From assembly GCA_017528315.1 (NCBI GenBank), contig JAFXOW010000003.1:31222-95221 (forward strand): DNA of 64,000 nucleotides, written 5' to 3'. The stretch is from Bacilli bacterium (GTDB lineage Bacteria > Bacillota_I > Bacilli_A > RF39 > UBA660). Under the pieces are notes generated by a model. The model saw only the letters and a program-made list of their open reading frames with translations. It did no database searches and was not told where the DNA came from. This document shows positions 46,439 through 54,996 of the stretch, in pieces. Numbering within the stretch: the stretch's first letter is position 1; each line of letters opens with the position of its first letter. The translations under genes were made by a program, and so were the position numbers.

Positions 46439-49243
46439 TCATAATATTTTTTTTAAAAATTCACCTGTATAACTGTTTTTATTTTTGGAAACTTCTTCTG
46501 GAGTACCAATAGTAACAATATTACCACCATCGTCCCCTCCATCTGGTCCTAAGTCAATTATATAATCAGCTGATTTAATAACATCTAAATTATGTTCAAT
46601 GACAAGTACTGTATCCCCATTATCTACTATTCTTTGTAAAATGACTAAAAGTCTTTTAATATCCGCACTATGAAGTCCAGTTGTTGGTTCATCTAAAATA
46701 AACAAGGTTTTACCAGTTGCTTTTTTTTGAAGTTCTTTTGAAAGTTTTATTCGACCTGCTTCTCCCCCAGATAAAGTTGTTGCACTTTGACCAAGCTTTA
46801 CATAACCAAGTCCTACATCTTCCATAACTTGTAATTTATTCTTAATCTTAGGATGATTTTCAAAGAAATTCAAAGCTTCTGTTACTCGCATATTTAAAAC
46901 ATCAGCAATCGTTTTATCTTTATATTTAATAGATAAGGTTTCTGAGTTGTAACGAGATCCATGACATACTTCACATGGGATATATACATCAGGTAAGAAA
47001 TGCATTTCTATTTTCTTAACACCGTCTCCAAAGCATGCTTCACATCTTCCACCTTTAACATTAAAAGAAAATCTATTTTTACCATATCCTAGCATTTTGG
47101 CATCACGAGTATTTGCAAATACATCTCTTATGTCATCAAATACCGATACATAAGTTGCTGGATTACTTCTTGGAGTTCTTCCAATTGGATTTTGAGTAAT
47201 AATAACTACTTTATCTAAATTATCAAGTCCTAGTATTTTTTTATGCTTACCAGGTTTTACTTTAGATTTATAAATATTAGCCATGGCTGCTTTAGCTAAA
47301 ATTTCCATAACTAAACTACTTTTACCAGACCCAGATACTCCGGTTACACAAGTAAATGTTCCAAGTGGTATCTTAACATCTATATCTTTTAGATTATTTT
47401 CAATTGCTCCTTTAATTTCTATTTTTTTACCATTTCCTTTTCTTCTTGTTTTAGGAATCTCAATACATTCTTTGCCACTTAAATATCGTCCCGTAATACT
47501 ATTTTCATTTTTCATAACTTCATCTGGGGTTCCAGCTGCAACTACATATCCACCAGCATCACCAGCTCCTGGTCCTATATCTACTAAATAGTCACTTGCA
47601 AGCATCGTATCAGTATCATGTTCAACAACAATTAACGTATTTCCTAAATCTCTCATCGCAAGAAGTGATTTAATTAATTTCTCATTATCCTTTTGATGAA
47701 GTCCAATACTTGGTTCATCAAGTACATACAAAACCCCAGTTAACCTTGAACCTATTTGAGTTGCTAGTCTAATTCTTTGAACTTCTCCTCCTGATAAAGT
47801 TCCAGCCATACGGGAGAGAGTTAAATACTCAAGTCCAACATTCTTTAAGAAATTTAATCTATTTCTTATTTCTTTAACTATCAGTTCTGATATTTTTTTC
47901 TCCGATTCATTTAATTTTAAATTTTCAAACCATTTAATTAGATCTTTAACAGACATACAAGTTACATCATATATGTTTTTATTATTTATTAGAATATGTA
48001 AAACTGAGTCATTAAGTCTTGCTCCATGACAGTCATCACATGGAAGTTCAACCATATATTGTTCAAGCCAGTCACGTATCCATTCACTAGATGTTTCCAT
48101 ATAACGTCTTTCTAAATTATTAATAACTCCTTCAAAATAATCTCTATTCTTAGTTACATTACCACTTCGACTTGTAATATTAAAACTTAAAATATCGGGA
48201 CTTCCATATAAAATAATATTACGTTCTTTTTTACTTAGTTTTCCAAAGTCTTTATCCATATCGATTTTATAATAATCACATACGGCTTTTAATCTTTTAT
48301 ATTCAATTGATTCTTGATCATCATTTAAAGTCTTAATAGCATGATTATTTAAACTTAACTCTGGATTAATTACCAACTCTTCATCAATTTTAAGTTTAAC
48401 TCCAAGCCCTTTACAAGTAGGACAAGCACCATATGGAGCATTAAAACTAAACATACGAGGTTCTGGTTTAGCAATCGAATAGTTACAATAAGGACAAGCA
48501 TAAGTTGTTGAAAATAATATTTCTTCTCCTCCGACTACTTGGACTAATACCTTTCCATCAGCTTTATTAGTAGCTGCTTCAATTGATTCAAATAATCTCG
48601 TCCTAATACCTTCTTTTAAGACTATTCTATCAATTACGACATCTATTTTATCTTTCTTATTCTTTTCTAAATTAATCTCTTCTGATAAATCAATCATTTC
48701 TCCATTTATACGAACTCTTATATACCCATCTTTTCTTAATCCATCAATAATATCTTTATGGGTTCCTTTTAGAAAGTCTACAATGGGCGCTAAAATAATT
48801 AATTTAGTACCATCTCCCATTTCTTCTATTTTATCTACTATTTCATCAACACTTTGAGACCTTATAGGAATATTATGATTAGGACAATATGGTACTCCAA
48901 TACGCGCATATAAAAGTCTTAAATAATCATATATTTCGGTAACGGTTCCAACTGTTGAACGAGGGTTTTTACTAGTTGTTTTTTGATCAATGGAAATACT
49001 TGGAGATAAACCTTCTATACTATCAACATCAGGTTTCTCTGAGCCACCCAAAAACTGTCTAGCATAAGCTGATAAACTCTCAACATATCTTCTTTCACCT
49101 TCAGCATATATTGTATCAAATGCTAAACTACTTTTTCCAGATCCAGATAAACCCGTCATAACAATAAGTTTATTCTTTGGTAGTTCTAAATCAATATTCT
49201 TTAAGTTATTTTCTCTTGCACCCTTTATTATTATTTTATCCAT
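46439..49243 (-). CDS. uvrA: UvrABC system protein A
   Basis: About 934 residues. Two ABC ATPase halves with GLSGSGKSSLAFDT and GVSGSGKSSLVMEI, each with an LSGGE signature (GTLSGGEVQRIRLA and TTLSGGEAGRIKLS). Zinc-finger cysteines are in CPYCNYSIAKPEPRM and CEVCHGSRY. DNA damage recognition in nucleotide excision repair. GAGGTG points to the ATG at 49243. uvrB is not next to it. Confidence 0.97.
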   Translation of the reverse strand: MDKIIIKGARENNLKNIDLELPKNKLIVMTGLSGSGKSSLAFDTIYAEGERRYVESLSAYARQFLGGSEKPDVDSIEGLSPSISIDQKTTSKNPRSTVGTVTEIYDYLRLLYARIGVPYCPNHNIPIRSQSVDEIVDKIEEMGDGTKLIILAPIVDFLKGTHKDIIDGLRKDGYIRVRINGEMIDLSEEINLEKNKKDKIDVVIDRIVLKEGIRTRLFESIEAATNKADGKVLVQVVGGEEILFSTTYACPYCNYSIAKPEPRMFSFNAPYGACPTCKGLGVKLKIDEELVINPELSLNNHAIKTLNDDQESIEYKRLKAVCDYYKIDMDKDFGKLSKKERNIILYGSPDILSFNITSRSGNVTKNRDYFEGVINNLERRYMETSSEWIRDWLEQYMVELPCDDCHGARLNDSVLHILINNKNIYDVTCMSVKDLIKWFENLKLNESEKKISELIVKEIRNRLNFLKNVGLEYLTLSRMAGTLSGGEVQRIRLATQIGSRLTGVLYVLDEPSIGLHQKDNEKLIKSLLAMRDLGNTLIVVEHDTDTMLASDYLVDIGPGAGDAGGYVVAAGTPDEVMKNENSITGRYLSGKECIEIPKTRRKGNGKKIEIKGAIENNLKDIDVKIPLGTFTCVTGVSGSGKSSLVMEILAKAAMANIYKSKVKPGKHKKILGLDNLDKVVIITQNPIGRTPRSNPATYVSVFDDIRDVFANTRDAKMLGYGKNRFSFNVKGGRCEACFGDGVKKIEMHFLPDVYIPCEVCHGSRYNSETLSIKYKDKTIADVLNMRVTEALNFFENHPKIKNKLQVMEDVGLGYVKLGQSATTLSGGEAGRIKLSKELQKKATGKTLFILDEPTTGLHSADIKRLLVILQRIVDNGDTVLVIEHNLDVIKSADYIIDLGPDGGDDGGNIVTIGTPEEVSKNKNSYTGEFLKKIL

Positions 49244-49311
49244 ATCAAACACCTCAAAAATCTTTCATATTATATCATATATATTATCTTTTTTAAACAG
49301 GTAAATTTTAG

Positions 49312-49339
49312 AAAAAGAAAAAGTCTCTATGACTTCTTC
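49312..49339 (-). terminator. Terminator after the 33-residue ORF
   Basis: Stem GAAAAAGTC / GACTTCTTC with one mismatch (49317-49339), read on the minus strand into TTTTTCTTTTTC. Confidence 0.6.
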
Positions 49340-49340
49340 T

Positions 49341-49442
49341 CTAACAAAATACTGAAAAATCATCTAAATATTCTTTTTTCTTATTTTCTAATGTACTAAG
49401 TCGATTAATAATGGTAGCTTTTAGCTCTTCTAAATAATTCAT
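49341..49442 (-). CDS. Small coupled ORF (33 residues)
   Basis: The start ATG overlaps the TGA of the preceding gene as ATGA. The product is a short charged helix (MNYLEELKATIINRLSTLEN, then KKKEYLDDFSVFC). A terminator follows directly. It is too short for confident assignment, but its position and coupling suggest it is translated. Confidence 0.5.
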   Translation of the reverse strand: MNYLEELKATIINRLSTLENKKKEYLDDFSVFC

Positions 49443-49885
49443 CTAATAAGCACTCCTTTATAATCATCATAATCTTTTAACATATCTCGTACTACTGAAT
49501 ATAAACCGGTTTTCATATTTAAATATATTTCCGTTTTAAGTATTTCTTTTTTTAAAACATCATTTTTGTCTAGTTTACCTTTTTTAAATTCTGTTAATAA
49601 ATTTATTAAATTAGACATATATGAATATAATTTTTTATCTTTTTTAGAAATATATTTTAATTCATAATTAGAAGTTACTTTATTTAAAATTCTTTTAACT
49701 TCAAAATAGATTTTTTCTTCTTCGGTTAAAGTAATATTATCTTTACTATATATTTCATCTTCTAATTCTAAAGCCGATTTTCCTGAATTAACTATTTTTT
49801 CATACATTTTCTTTAAAGTTAAATATTCCATAATTTCATATTTATCATTTTTTAGATTATCATCTATATTTTTATTTTTACTCAT
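49439..49885 (-). CDS. Hypothetical helical protein
   Basis: 148 residues, Lys/Glu/Asn-rich, predicted all-helical, with no membrane segment. No motif recognised. GGTAGGTG lies upstream of the ATG. It is coupled by ATGA to a 33-residue ORF. Upstream is the YitT-like gene on the same strand, 62 bases away. Confidence 0.6.
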   Translation of the reverse strand: MSKNKNIDDNLKNDKYEIMEYLTLKKMYEKIVNSGKSALELEDEIYSKDNITLTEEEKIYFEVKRILNKVTSNYELKYISKKDKKLYSYMSNLINLLTEFKKGKLDKNDVLKKEILKTEIYLNMKTGLYSVVRDMLKDYDDYKGVLIR

Positions 49886-49947
49886 ATTACTACACCTACC
49901 TATAATAATTCTATCTTATATGATTATATCATATAAATATAATTTAT

Positions 49948-50517
49948 TTAATTTTTTTTATATAAAATTAAATTTATTACTAAACTATTAATACTTATTA
50001 CTATTAAAGAGTATATAACATTCTCTATTCCAAAAATAATTAAATTTAAAATCATAATAATTAGATTAATAATAAAATTTATAGTTCCAATTTTAATATT
50101 AGTATATTTATTTATAAATGGTCCAAGTAAACTAATACCAGATGAAGTAAACCCAAATTTATAAATAAATCCATTAGTAATACCAGATATTATTCCAACT
50201 GTTATAATATTTAAAATAAATATATTAAAAGAATAAGATATATTATTAGTTAATCTTATAAAAATTGGATATATAAATGTTGATATTATTAAACTAATAG
50301 TTATTTTTTTATTTAAAAATATTATACTTAAGAAAAACATTAATATATTAATTATTAATATAATAAAAAAATAATCTAATTTAGTTATTTTATTAATAAT
50401 AATAGCTATACCTTGAGTTCCACCACATACAAGTGATAAAGGTTTTAAAAAGATATTAAAATTAATAGCAGCTATAAATAATAAAATAATTAAATATATA
50501 TAATTTTTATATTTCAT
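49948..50517 (-). CDS. YitT/DUF161-type membrane protein
   Basis: About 189 residues, six membrane helices. The sequence INFNIFLKPLSLVCGGTQGI fits the YitT family pattern (N-x-F-L-x-P-x-x-L-x-x-G-G-x-x-G-I) seen in Bacillota. GGAGG before the ATG at 50517 decides the start over a longer frame to 50559, which overlaps prfB. Function unknown. The DUF2179 cytosolic domain of longer YitT proteins is absent. Confidence 0.75.
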   Translation of the reverse strand: MKYKNYIYLIILLFIAAINFNIFLKPLSLVCGGTQGIAIIINKITKLDYFFIILIINILMFFLSIIFLNKKITISLIISTFIYPIFIRLTNNISYSFNIFILNIITVGIISGITNGFIYKFGFTSSGISLLGPFINKYTNIKIGTINFIINLIIMILNLIIFGIENVIYSLIVISINSLVINLILYKKN

Positions 50518-50545
50518 AAATAACCTCCAAAAAAAAGAAGTATTT

Positions 50546-51644
50546 CTACTTCCCAGCATTTAATTTTAGATAACTCTTTATAAATTCATCTATTTCTCCA
50601 TCTAAAACTTTTATAACATTACTAGTTTCATAACCCGTTCGATGATCTTTAACTAATGAATAAGGATGCATAACATAACTTCTTATTTGAGAACCAAATT
50701 CTATATTTAAATTTTCTCCTTTAACATCATTTATTTCTTTATTTCTTTTTTCTATTTCTAAAAGTTTTAATTTACTTTTTAACATTTCCATTGCTTCTTC
50801 TCTATTTTGAATTTGACTTCTTTGATTCTGACAAGATACTACTATTTTAGTAGGTAAATGAGTTATACGAACAGCACTATCAGTGGTATTGATATGTTGT
50901 CCTCCTGCTCCACTACTACGATAAACATCTATTTTTAAATCTTTATCTTCTATTTTAACATCTGATACTTCCTTAAATTCGGGAATAACATCAACGGAAG
51001 CAAAACTAGTATGACGTTTATTATTCGCATCAAATGGTGATAATCTAACTAATCTATGAACACCTTTTTCACATTTTAAATAACCATAAGCATAAGGTCC
51101 TGATACTTTTAAAGATACACTTTTTATACCAGTTTCTTCTCCTTCTAAATAAGATATAACTTCTACTTTAAAATTATGTTTTTCCATATATCTTAAATAC
51201 ATACGATATAACATATTAGTCCAATCACATGCTTCAGTTCCACCTGCTCCTGAATGAAGTTCTAATATACAATTATTTTTATCATATTCCATTCCAAGTA
51301 ATGTATATAATTCTAAATTATCTATTTTATTTTTTAACTCATCTAAAGAATTAATAATTTCTTCTTTTAAATCTTCTTCATCTTCTATTAACTCTAACAT
51401 CTCAAGATTACTTTCTATTATCTCTTTTAATTCTTTATTATTATGAACAATTTCTTTTAAATTATTAAGTTCCCCCATGATATTTTCAACTTTACTATTA
51501 TCATTCCAAAAATTAGGTTCACTTGTTATATTTTCTAATTCTTTAATTCTTTCTATCTTATTATCAACGTCAAAGTAACCTCCATAGTTCATCTATTTTA
51601 GTTTTATATTCATTTAATATATTCTTAATCTCATTTAATTCCAT
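50546..51644 (-). CDS. prfB: Peptide chain release factor 2, with programmed +1 frameshift
   Basis: The ATG at 51644 opens 24 codons (MELNEIKNILNEYKTKIDEL, then WRLL) ending in CTT TGA at 51572-51570. A +1 shift at CTTTGAC joins the main frame (DVDNKIERIKELEN and on, to 50546). The product has the SPF stop-codon motif (RLSPFDANNKRHTSFASV) and GGQ (GAGGQHINTTDSAV). RF2 terminates at UGA and UAA, so UGA is a functional stop here. The YitT-like gene follows. Confidence 0.95.
51569..51583 (-). promoter_or_regulatory. prfB programmed frameshift site
   Basis: Minus-strand GGAGG (51583-51579), three bases of spacer, then CTTTGAC (51575-51569): the internal Shine-Dalgarno element and slippery CUU-UGA-C of RF2 autoregulation. 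Confidence 0.9.
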
Positions 51645-51744
51645 CTTATCATTCCTTTCATATCTATTATATTATCATATAATAAATATTTTATCCACAT
51701 AATTGTGGATAAAGTTAATTATAAGGAGAAATAATTTGATCTCT

Positions 51745-51752
51745 TCAGGGGG
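51745..51752. repeat. Left copy of TCAGGGGG flanking repeat
   Basis: TCAGGGGG at 51745-51752, followed by CGTAGAGA. The same 8-mer occurs at 60253-60260, followed by AAGAGA, at the other edge of the island. A run of G this long is rare in this AT-rich window. Confidence 0.4.
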
Positions 51753-51774
51753 CGTAGAGATTTAGCCAGTTTTT

Positions 51775-51829
51775 TGTACACTGCAGTACACATTTTCCTT
51801 TATAAAAAAGGGTTTGTACACAGTAGTAC
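51775..51829. repeat. Two near-identical GTAC-bounded elements
   Basis: GTACACTGCAGTAC (51776-51789) and GTACACAGTAGTAC (51816-51829), each preceded by TTT and followed by ACATTTTC-like sequence, 40 bases apart. Possible operator or recombination sites. Confidence 0.5.
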
Positions 51830-51863
51830 ATTTTCGCATCATTTTTTAGATACCACGAAAAGT

Positions 51864-51902
51864 ATCTAAAAATGCATGTAGACGTCATCTAAAAATGCAT
51901 GT
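51864..51902. repeat. Direct repeat ATCTAAAAATGCATGT x2
   Basis: Exact 16-base copies at 51864-51879 and 51887-51902 (23-base period). Confidence 0.7.
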
Positions 51903-51956
51903 GAAAATGTTATAAAAAAAGCATATATAGATTCGTGGCTATATATGCTTATTTTT

Positions 51957-52481
51957 TTAGTTCATTATCGCATTCTTAATTTCGCTATAGTTCCAATAAG
52001 TCTTACCATCAGCTGCAGTATACATTATTGGAATATGTTTGCCAATATATCTAAGTGATTCTGGGCACTTATCTTTATGTACTGTTTTATAATTATATAA
52101 AACGATAATATTATTTTCATCTATATTTCTTTTTGCATAATCACATTCATATTGAATATAACTTTTATGGCTAGTTGTATTATTATTTAGGCATTTATTA
52201 TACCAACTACTATATTTAGCACAATAGCTACAGTTTCCTTTAGTAATAGTATTTGTTTTTTCACCAACAATTAAAATAAATTTTTTGCTACCATCAAGTC
52301 TTATTTTTAAATTCTCTTTTATTGAACAATATAGACTACTATCACTCGAATTATGCAATTCGTGTGCATCAACAAAGTCCAATGTATAAAAATCACTATC
52401 TTTCCAAGAATATAATTTATTAATTGCATTCTTATCTCCTGTCCAGTCTCCTGCTATATATGTTTTAGTTCTATATACCAT
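51957..52481 (-). CDS. thsB: TIR-domain protein of a type II Thoeris system (ThsB-like)
   Basis: 174 residues from the ATG at 52481, chosen because GGAGG lies nine bases upstream; the longer frame overlaps thsA further. It fits a prokaryotic TIR-like fold: KTYIAGDWTGDKNAINKLY, LDFVDAHELHNSSD, LKIRLDGSKKFILIVGEKT, and SYIQYECDYAKR with the likely catalytic Glu, then IIVLYN. In type II Thoeris the TIR enzyme senses infection and makes a histidine-ADP-ribose signal from NAD+ that activates the TM-macro partner. Here that partner is directly upstream and overlaps by 11 bases. Two extra CxxC-like cysteines (GNCSYC) are noted. Confidence 0.78.
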   Translation of the reverse strand: MVYRTKTYIAGDWTGDKNAINKLYSWKDSDFYTLDFVDAHELHNSSDSSLYCSIKENLKIRLDGSKKFILIVGEKTNTITKGNCSYCAKYSSWYNKCLNNNTTSHKSYIQYECDYAKRNIDENNIIVLYNYKTVHKDKCPESLRYIGKHIPIMYTAADGKTYWNYSEIKNAIMN

Positions 52482-53301
52482 TTTTAAATTCCTCCTTAAT
52501 TTTAACCATGTCAATGCTATTTATAACCTCATCTGTTAACACTATAGTTATTCCATTCTTTGGTTGAAATCCACTTCTTTTCAATGTACATAACATACAT
52601 TTCAATAACATTGTATTATTTTTTTCTTTTATACCTGTCATAGTTGTGATGCCACTTCCAATAAGTGGTATTATAATTTTCTTTCCAGCATATACTCTTC
52701 TGATTTCAGACCACATATTTGTTAACATTGATTCATATTCGTTTGCATTTATGTGTGCTTGATTTTGATTATCAAAGTGAGACATTGCAAGCATTAAAAA
52801 ATCATGATATTTAATTATTCTACCTAATGGATAAATCAACAAGTTTTTCTTTTTTATTGGTGATAATTCCACCTTCTCAGAAGCAGCTATTTTAATTACA
52901 TTGTTTAAATCATCCACATCAGTTACGTACTTATCAATCATAATTCCATTTAAAGAATCATGAGATATTACAATATCATCAACCTTTGTGTCAAATCTTT
53001 CGTTAAAGGGAATAACTTTTAAACCTGGTACTGTAAATATATTAGCATTTCTGATTGTTATCTCTTTACCATTTATAATAGTAGTAAAACCCTTATGGTT
53101 CAAAACAAACTGAATTAAAATTATAATACTAGATACTATTAAAAATGCTATGATAAGAGTTAAAGAACTTTTCATTATTTCATGATTCTTAAATAAATCT
53201 TTTAAAGAATATCCCAATATACTAGCAATAGTACTAATACCCGTAACTATCGCAAAAGAATAATATAAACTCTTTTTTATAATTATTTTCCAACTTTTCA
53301 T
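52471..53301 (-). CDS. thsA: TM-macro effector of a type II Thoeris system (ThsA-like, DUF6430)
   Basis: 276 residues. Two N-terminal membrane helices (about 12-30 and 42-64), then a macro domain: DDIVISHDSLNG, a positive stretch ELSPIKKKNLLIYPLGR, and the ligand-loop region IIIPLIGSGITTM near 215. This TM-TM-macro layout matches the effector of type II Thoeris, which binds the TIR-derived signal and disrupts the membrane. AGGAGG lies before the ATG. The pair is the last unit of the defence island on the minus strand, close to prfB. Confidence 0.78.
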   Translation of the reverse strand: MKSWKIIIKKSLYYSFAIVTGISTIASILGYSLKDLFKNHEIMKSSLTLIIAFLIVSSIIILIQFVLNHKGFTTIINGKEITIRNANIFTVPGLKVIPFNERFDTKVDDIVISHDSLNGIMIDKYVTDVDDLNNVIKIAASEKVELSPIKKKNLLIYPLGRIIKYHDFLMLAMSHFDNQNQAHINANEYESMLTNMWSEIRRVYAGKKIIIPLIGSGITTMTGIKEKNNTMLLKCMLCTLKRSGFQPKNGITIVLTDEVINSIDMVKIKEEFKNGI

Positions 53302-53330
53302 ATCTCTACCTCCTTATTCAAGTATTAAAA

Positions 53331-53365
53331 AAGAGCATATTTCATTATTAAAATGAAATACACTC
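53331..53365 (-). terminator. Terminator after the NERD gene
   Basis: Imperfect stem AGAGCATATTTCAT / ATGAAATACACTCT (53334 to about 53374 region), read on the minus strand into TTTTTT. Confidence 0.65.
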
Positions 53366-53448
53366 TTATTATCTACATAATATTATACTACTAATTATAA
53401 CTTAATCAATAGACTCTAGATATTTTTTTATTATTTAATTACGAAATG

Positions 53449-54198
53449 CTATTTTCTTATGTATTTACATTTTGGATAATTAGAGCATCCAATAAATATT
53501 CCGTATTTACCGTTTCTATGAATTAATTGTCCTCCACACTTAGGACATTTATTTGAATCTTTATCTATAATATTATCTTTTATATTTTTTATATGTTCTT
53601 TTTTAGTGTTTTTATCAGTTATATTATATTGACTTAGTATATCGACTATTTCTTCTGGATTATGTATTAATATATCTTGATATGATTTTATTTTGTCTGC
53701 AATTGTAATATTAGTTACTAATTCGCCATCATGTTTAATCTTTAATTTGGCATTACTTGAAATACATACAATGTTAAAAATACAACTTTCATCTATTCTT
53801 AATAATTCTGCTAGAGCTTTTACATGACCATAATTTTGTCTGATTGGATTAGTATAATATAATTTCTTTTTTCCAAGGTGTCTTATCCAGTTTTTATCGT
53901 ACTTTGATCCTGTTATAAATCCATTATACTGTTTTGTTTCTATAGAAAATATTCCATAAATTGAAACTACAACATGATCTATTTGATGTGTTTGATCTTG
54001 CGTTTTAATGAGTAAGTCATTAATGATTATATATTTATCCTTTGGTAATTTATTTAATGCTTGCTTTGTCCATAATTCGCCAAACCATCCAATAATTCTA
54101 GCTCCGTATAAATAGTATGTAATTATGATTATTAAACTGATAACTATCATTATCCAATAGAGAGGTTGAGAAAACAACCATTGATTTAGTTCATTCAT
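53449..54198 (-). CDS. Membrane-anchored NERD nuclease-like protein with zinc finger
   Basis: 249 residues. One N-terminal membrane helix (14-32), a NERD domain (about 35-160: GWFGELWTKQALNKLP, LLIKTQDQTHQIDHVVVS, GIFSIETKQYNG, where the E-x-K resembles the PD-(D/E)xK core), and a C-terminal C4 topoisomerase-type zinc finger (CPKCGGQL and CSNYPKCKYI). NERD proteins are nuclease-related and common near defence genes. Its exact partner, if any, is unclear: the RM operon lies upstream and the Thoeris pair downstream, each separated by its own hairpin. Confidence 0.8.
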   Translation of the reverse strand: MNELNQWLFSQPLYWIMIVISLIIIITYYLYGARIIGWFGELWTKQALNKLPKDKYIIINDLLIKTQDQTHQIDHVVVSIYGIFSIETKQYNGFITGSKYDKNWIRHLGKKKLYYTNPIRQNYGHVKALAELLRIDESCIFNIVCISSNAKLKIKHDGELVTNITIADKIKSYQDILIHNPEEIVDILSQYNITDKNTKKEHIKNIKDNIIDKDSNKCPKCGGQLIHRNGKYGIFIGCSNYPKCKYIRK

Positions 54199-54235
54199 AC
54201 TAACACCTTCTTGAAATTATTATACAATAACAAAA

Positions 54236-54257
54236 GACTAGGTTGACCTAGCTTTTT
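54236..54257 (-). terminator. Candidate terminator of the RM operon
   Basis: CTAGGT / ACCTAG hairpin (54239-54252), followed on the minus strand by TCTTTTGTT. Confidence 0.55.
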
Positions 54258-54261
54258 AAGT

Positions 54262-54324
54262 TTATGACACTTGTGACACTTATTTTGGGTACTCTCACAT
54301 ATTTAAGTGACATAAGTGTCATAA
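54262..54324. repeat. 21-base imperfect inverted repeat
   Basis: TTATGACACTTGTGACACTT (54262-54281, plus A) and its near-complement at 54304-54324 (TAAGTGACATAAGTGTCATA plus A), separated by 21 bases. Each arm has two TGACAC-type half-sites. Function unknown. Confidence 0.7.
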
Positions 54325-54327
54325 ATA

Positions 54328-54972
54328 TCAAATGAATTTTTTTAATTTGTTCAAAATTTCCAATCTAGTTGCTTTATTATAATTTAAATCTAAGATCAAA
54401 TTATTTGTGAATTCTACATAATTACCTCTAATATAATGTGAATTACAATTATCTATATAGTCTTCTTTATCCCTTAACATAACAAGCACTTCTTCTGGTA
54501 GTTCATCATTATATTTTAGTAATAATTGCTTAACTATATCTTTAAAAACACTTATTCTTGTATCTATCATTTCTTTTTCAGCCTTAAATTCAGATTCTTC
54601 CAAATAATCATAATCAGTATAATCTTCCTTGATTAACTCTATTAATCTGTCTTTTTTCACTAAAGTTTTATATATAATTTTAATTGCTTCCTCATAATCA
54701 ATATTGTAGATTTCATAATTTCCTATTTTTTTAGTATTCAATAATTCTTCGATTAAATTATCAGCCAAGTCATAATCTCTAACCTTAAATGCTGTAAAAA
54801 TAGGATTTCCAGTAGTAAATTCTACATAAGGCATAAATCCATAATAAGGTGTTCTTACATGTTGTTTCAATCTATCATGAAAATTCTTTGTAATTCCTAT
54901 CTTACAAATATCTGATCCAGAACCTACAACACATTTATAAATATAAATATAGCCAAAATTTTTTTCTCCCAT
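54328..54972 (-). CDS. GIY-YIG-superfamily (T5orf172-like) protein in the RM operon
   Basis: 214 residues. The N-terminal GYIYIYKCVVGSGSDICKIG, then ITKNFHDRLKQHV, fits the GIY-YIG-like T5orf172/MUG113 domain (G-Y-I-Y, K-x-G-x-T, R). The C-terminal half is helical and charged with no known domain. It starts 24 bases after res with GGAGG upstream, so it is the third gene of mod-res-GIY. The function is unknown; a second nuclease or accessory of the restriction system is plausible. Confidence 0.75.
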   Translation of the reverse strand: MGEKNFGYIYIYKCVVGSGSDICKIGITKNFHDRLKQHVRTPYYGFMPYVEFTTGNPIFTAFKVRDYDLADNLIEELLNTKKIGNYEIYNIDYEEAIKIIYKTLVKKDRLIELIKEDYTDYDYLEESEFKAEKEMIDTRISVFKDIVKQLLLKYNDELPEEVLVMLRDKEDYIDNCNSHYIRGNYVEFTNNLILDLNYNKATRLEILNKLKKFI

Positions 54973-54996
54973 ATAAAATATCCTCCATATTATTTA

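Larger units (their letters stand above)
51645..51956. other. Repeat-rich intergenic border of the defence island
   Basis: No gene. After the prfB binding site this 312-base stretch holds a GC-richer block with TCAGGGGG (51745-51752), two related GTAC...GTAC elements, a TAGATAC / GTATCTA inverted repeat (51845-51868), and a 16-base direct repeat. AAGCATATATAG / CTATATATGCTT near 51919-51950, followed on the minus strand by a broken T-run, may terminate the thsB transcript. Confidence 0.55.

Noticed and set aside
51545..51600. prfB as a frameshifted pseudogene
   Set aside because: The TGA sits in the classical GGAGG-N3-CTTTGAC context of programmed RF2 frameshifting, so this is normal autoregulation.
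51741..51771. GC-richer patch as a tRNA or tmRNA gene
   Set aside because: No cloverleaf, no TTCGA arm and no CCA end could be formed.
51775..51902. CRISPR array
   Set aside because: Only two copies of each repeat, unequal spacing, no cas genes.
54236..54257. Insertion-sequence terminal repeat
   Set aside because: The CTAGGT/ACCTAG pair is a short hairpin with a T-run and there is no transposase nearby.
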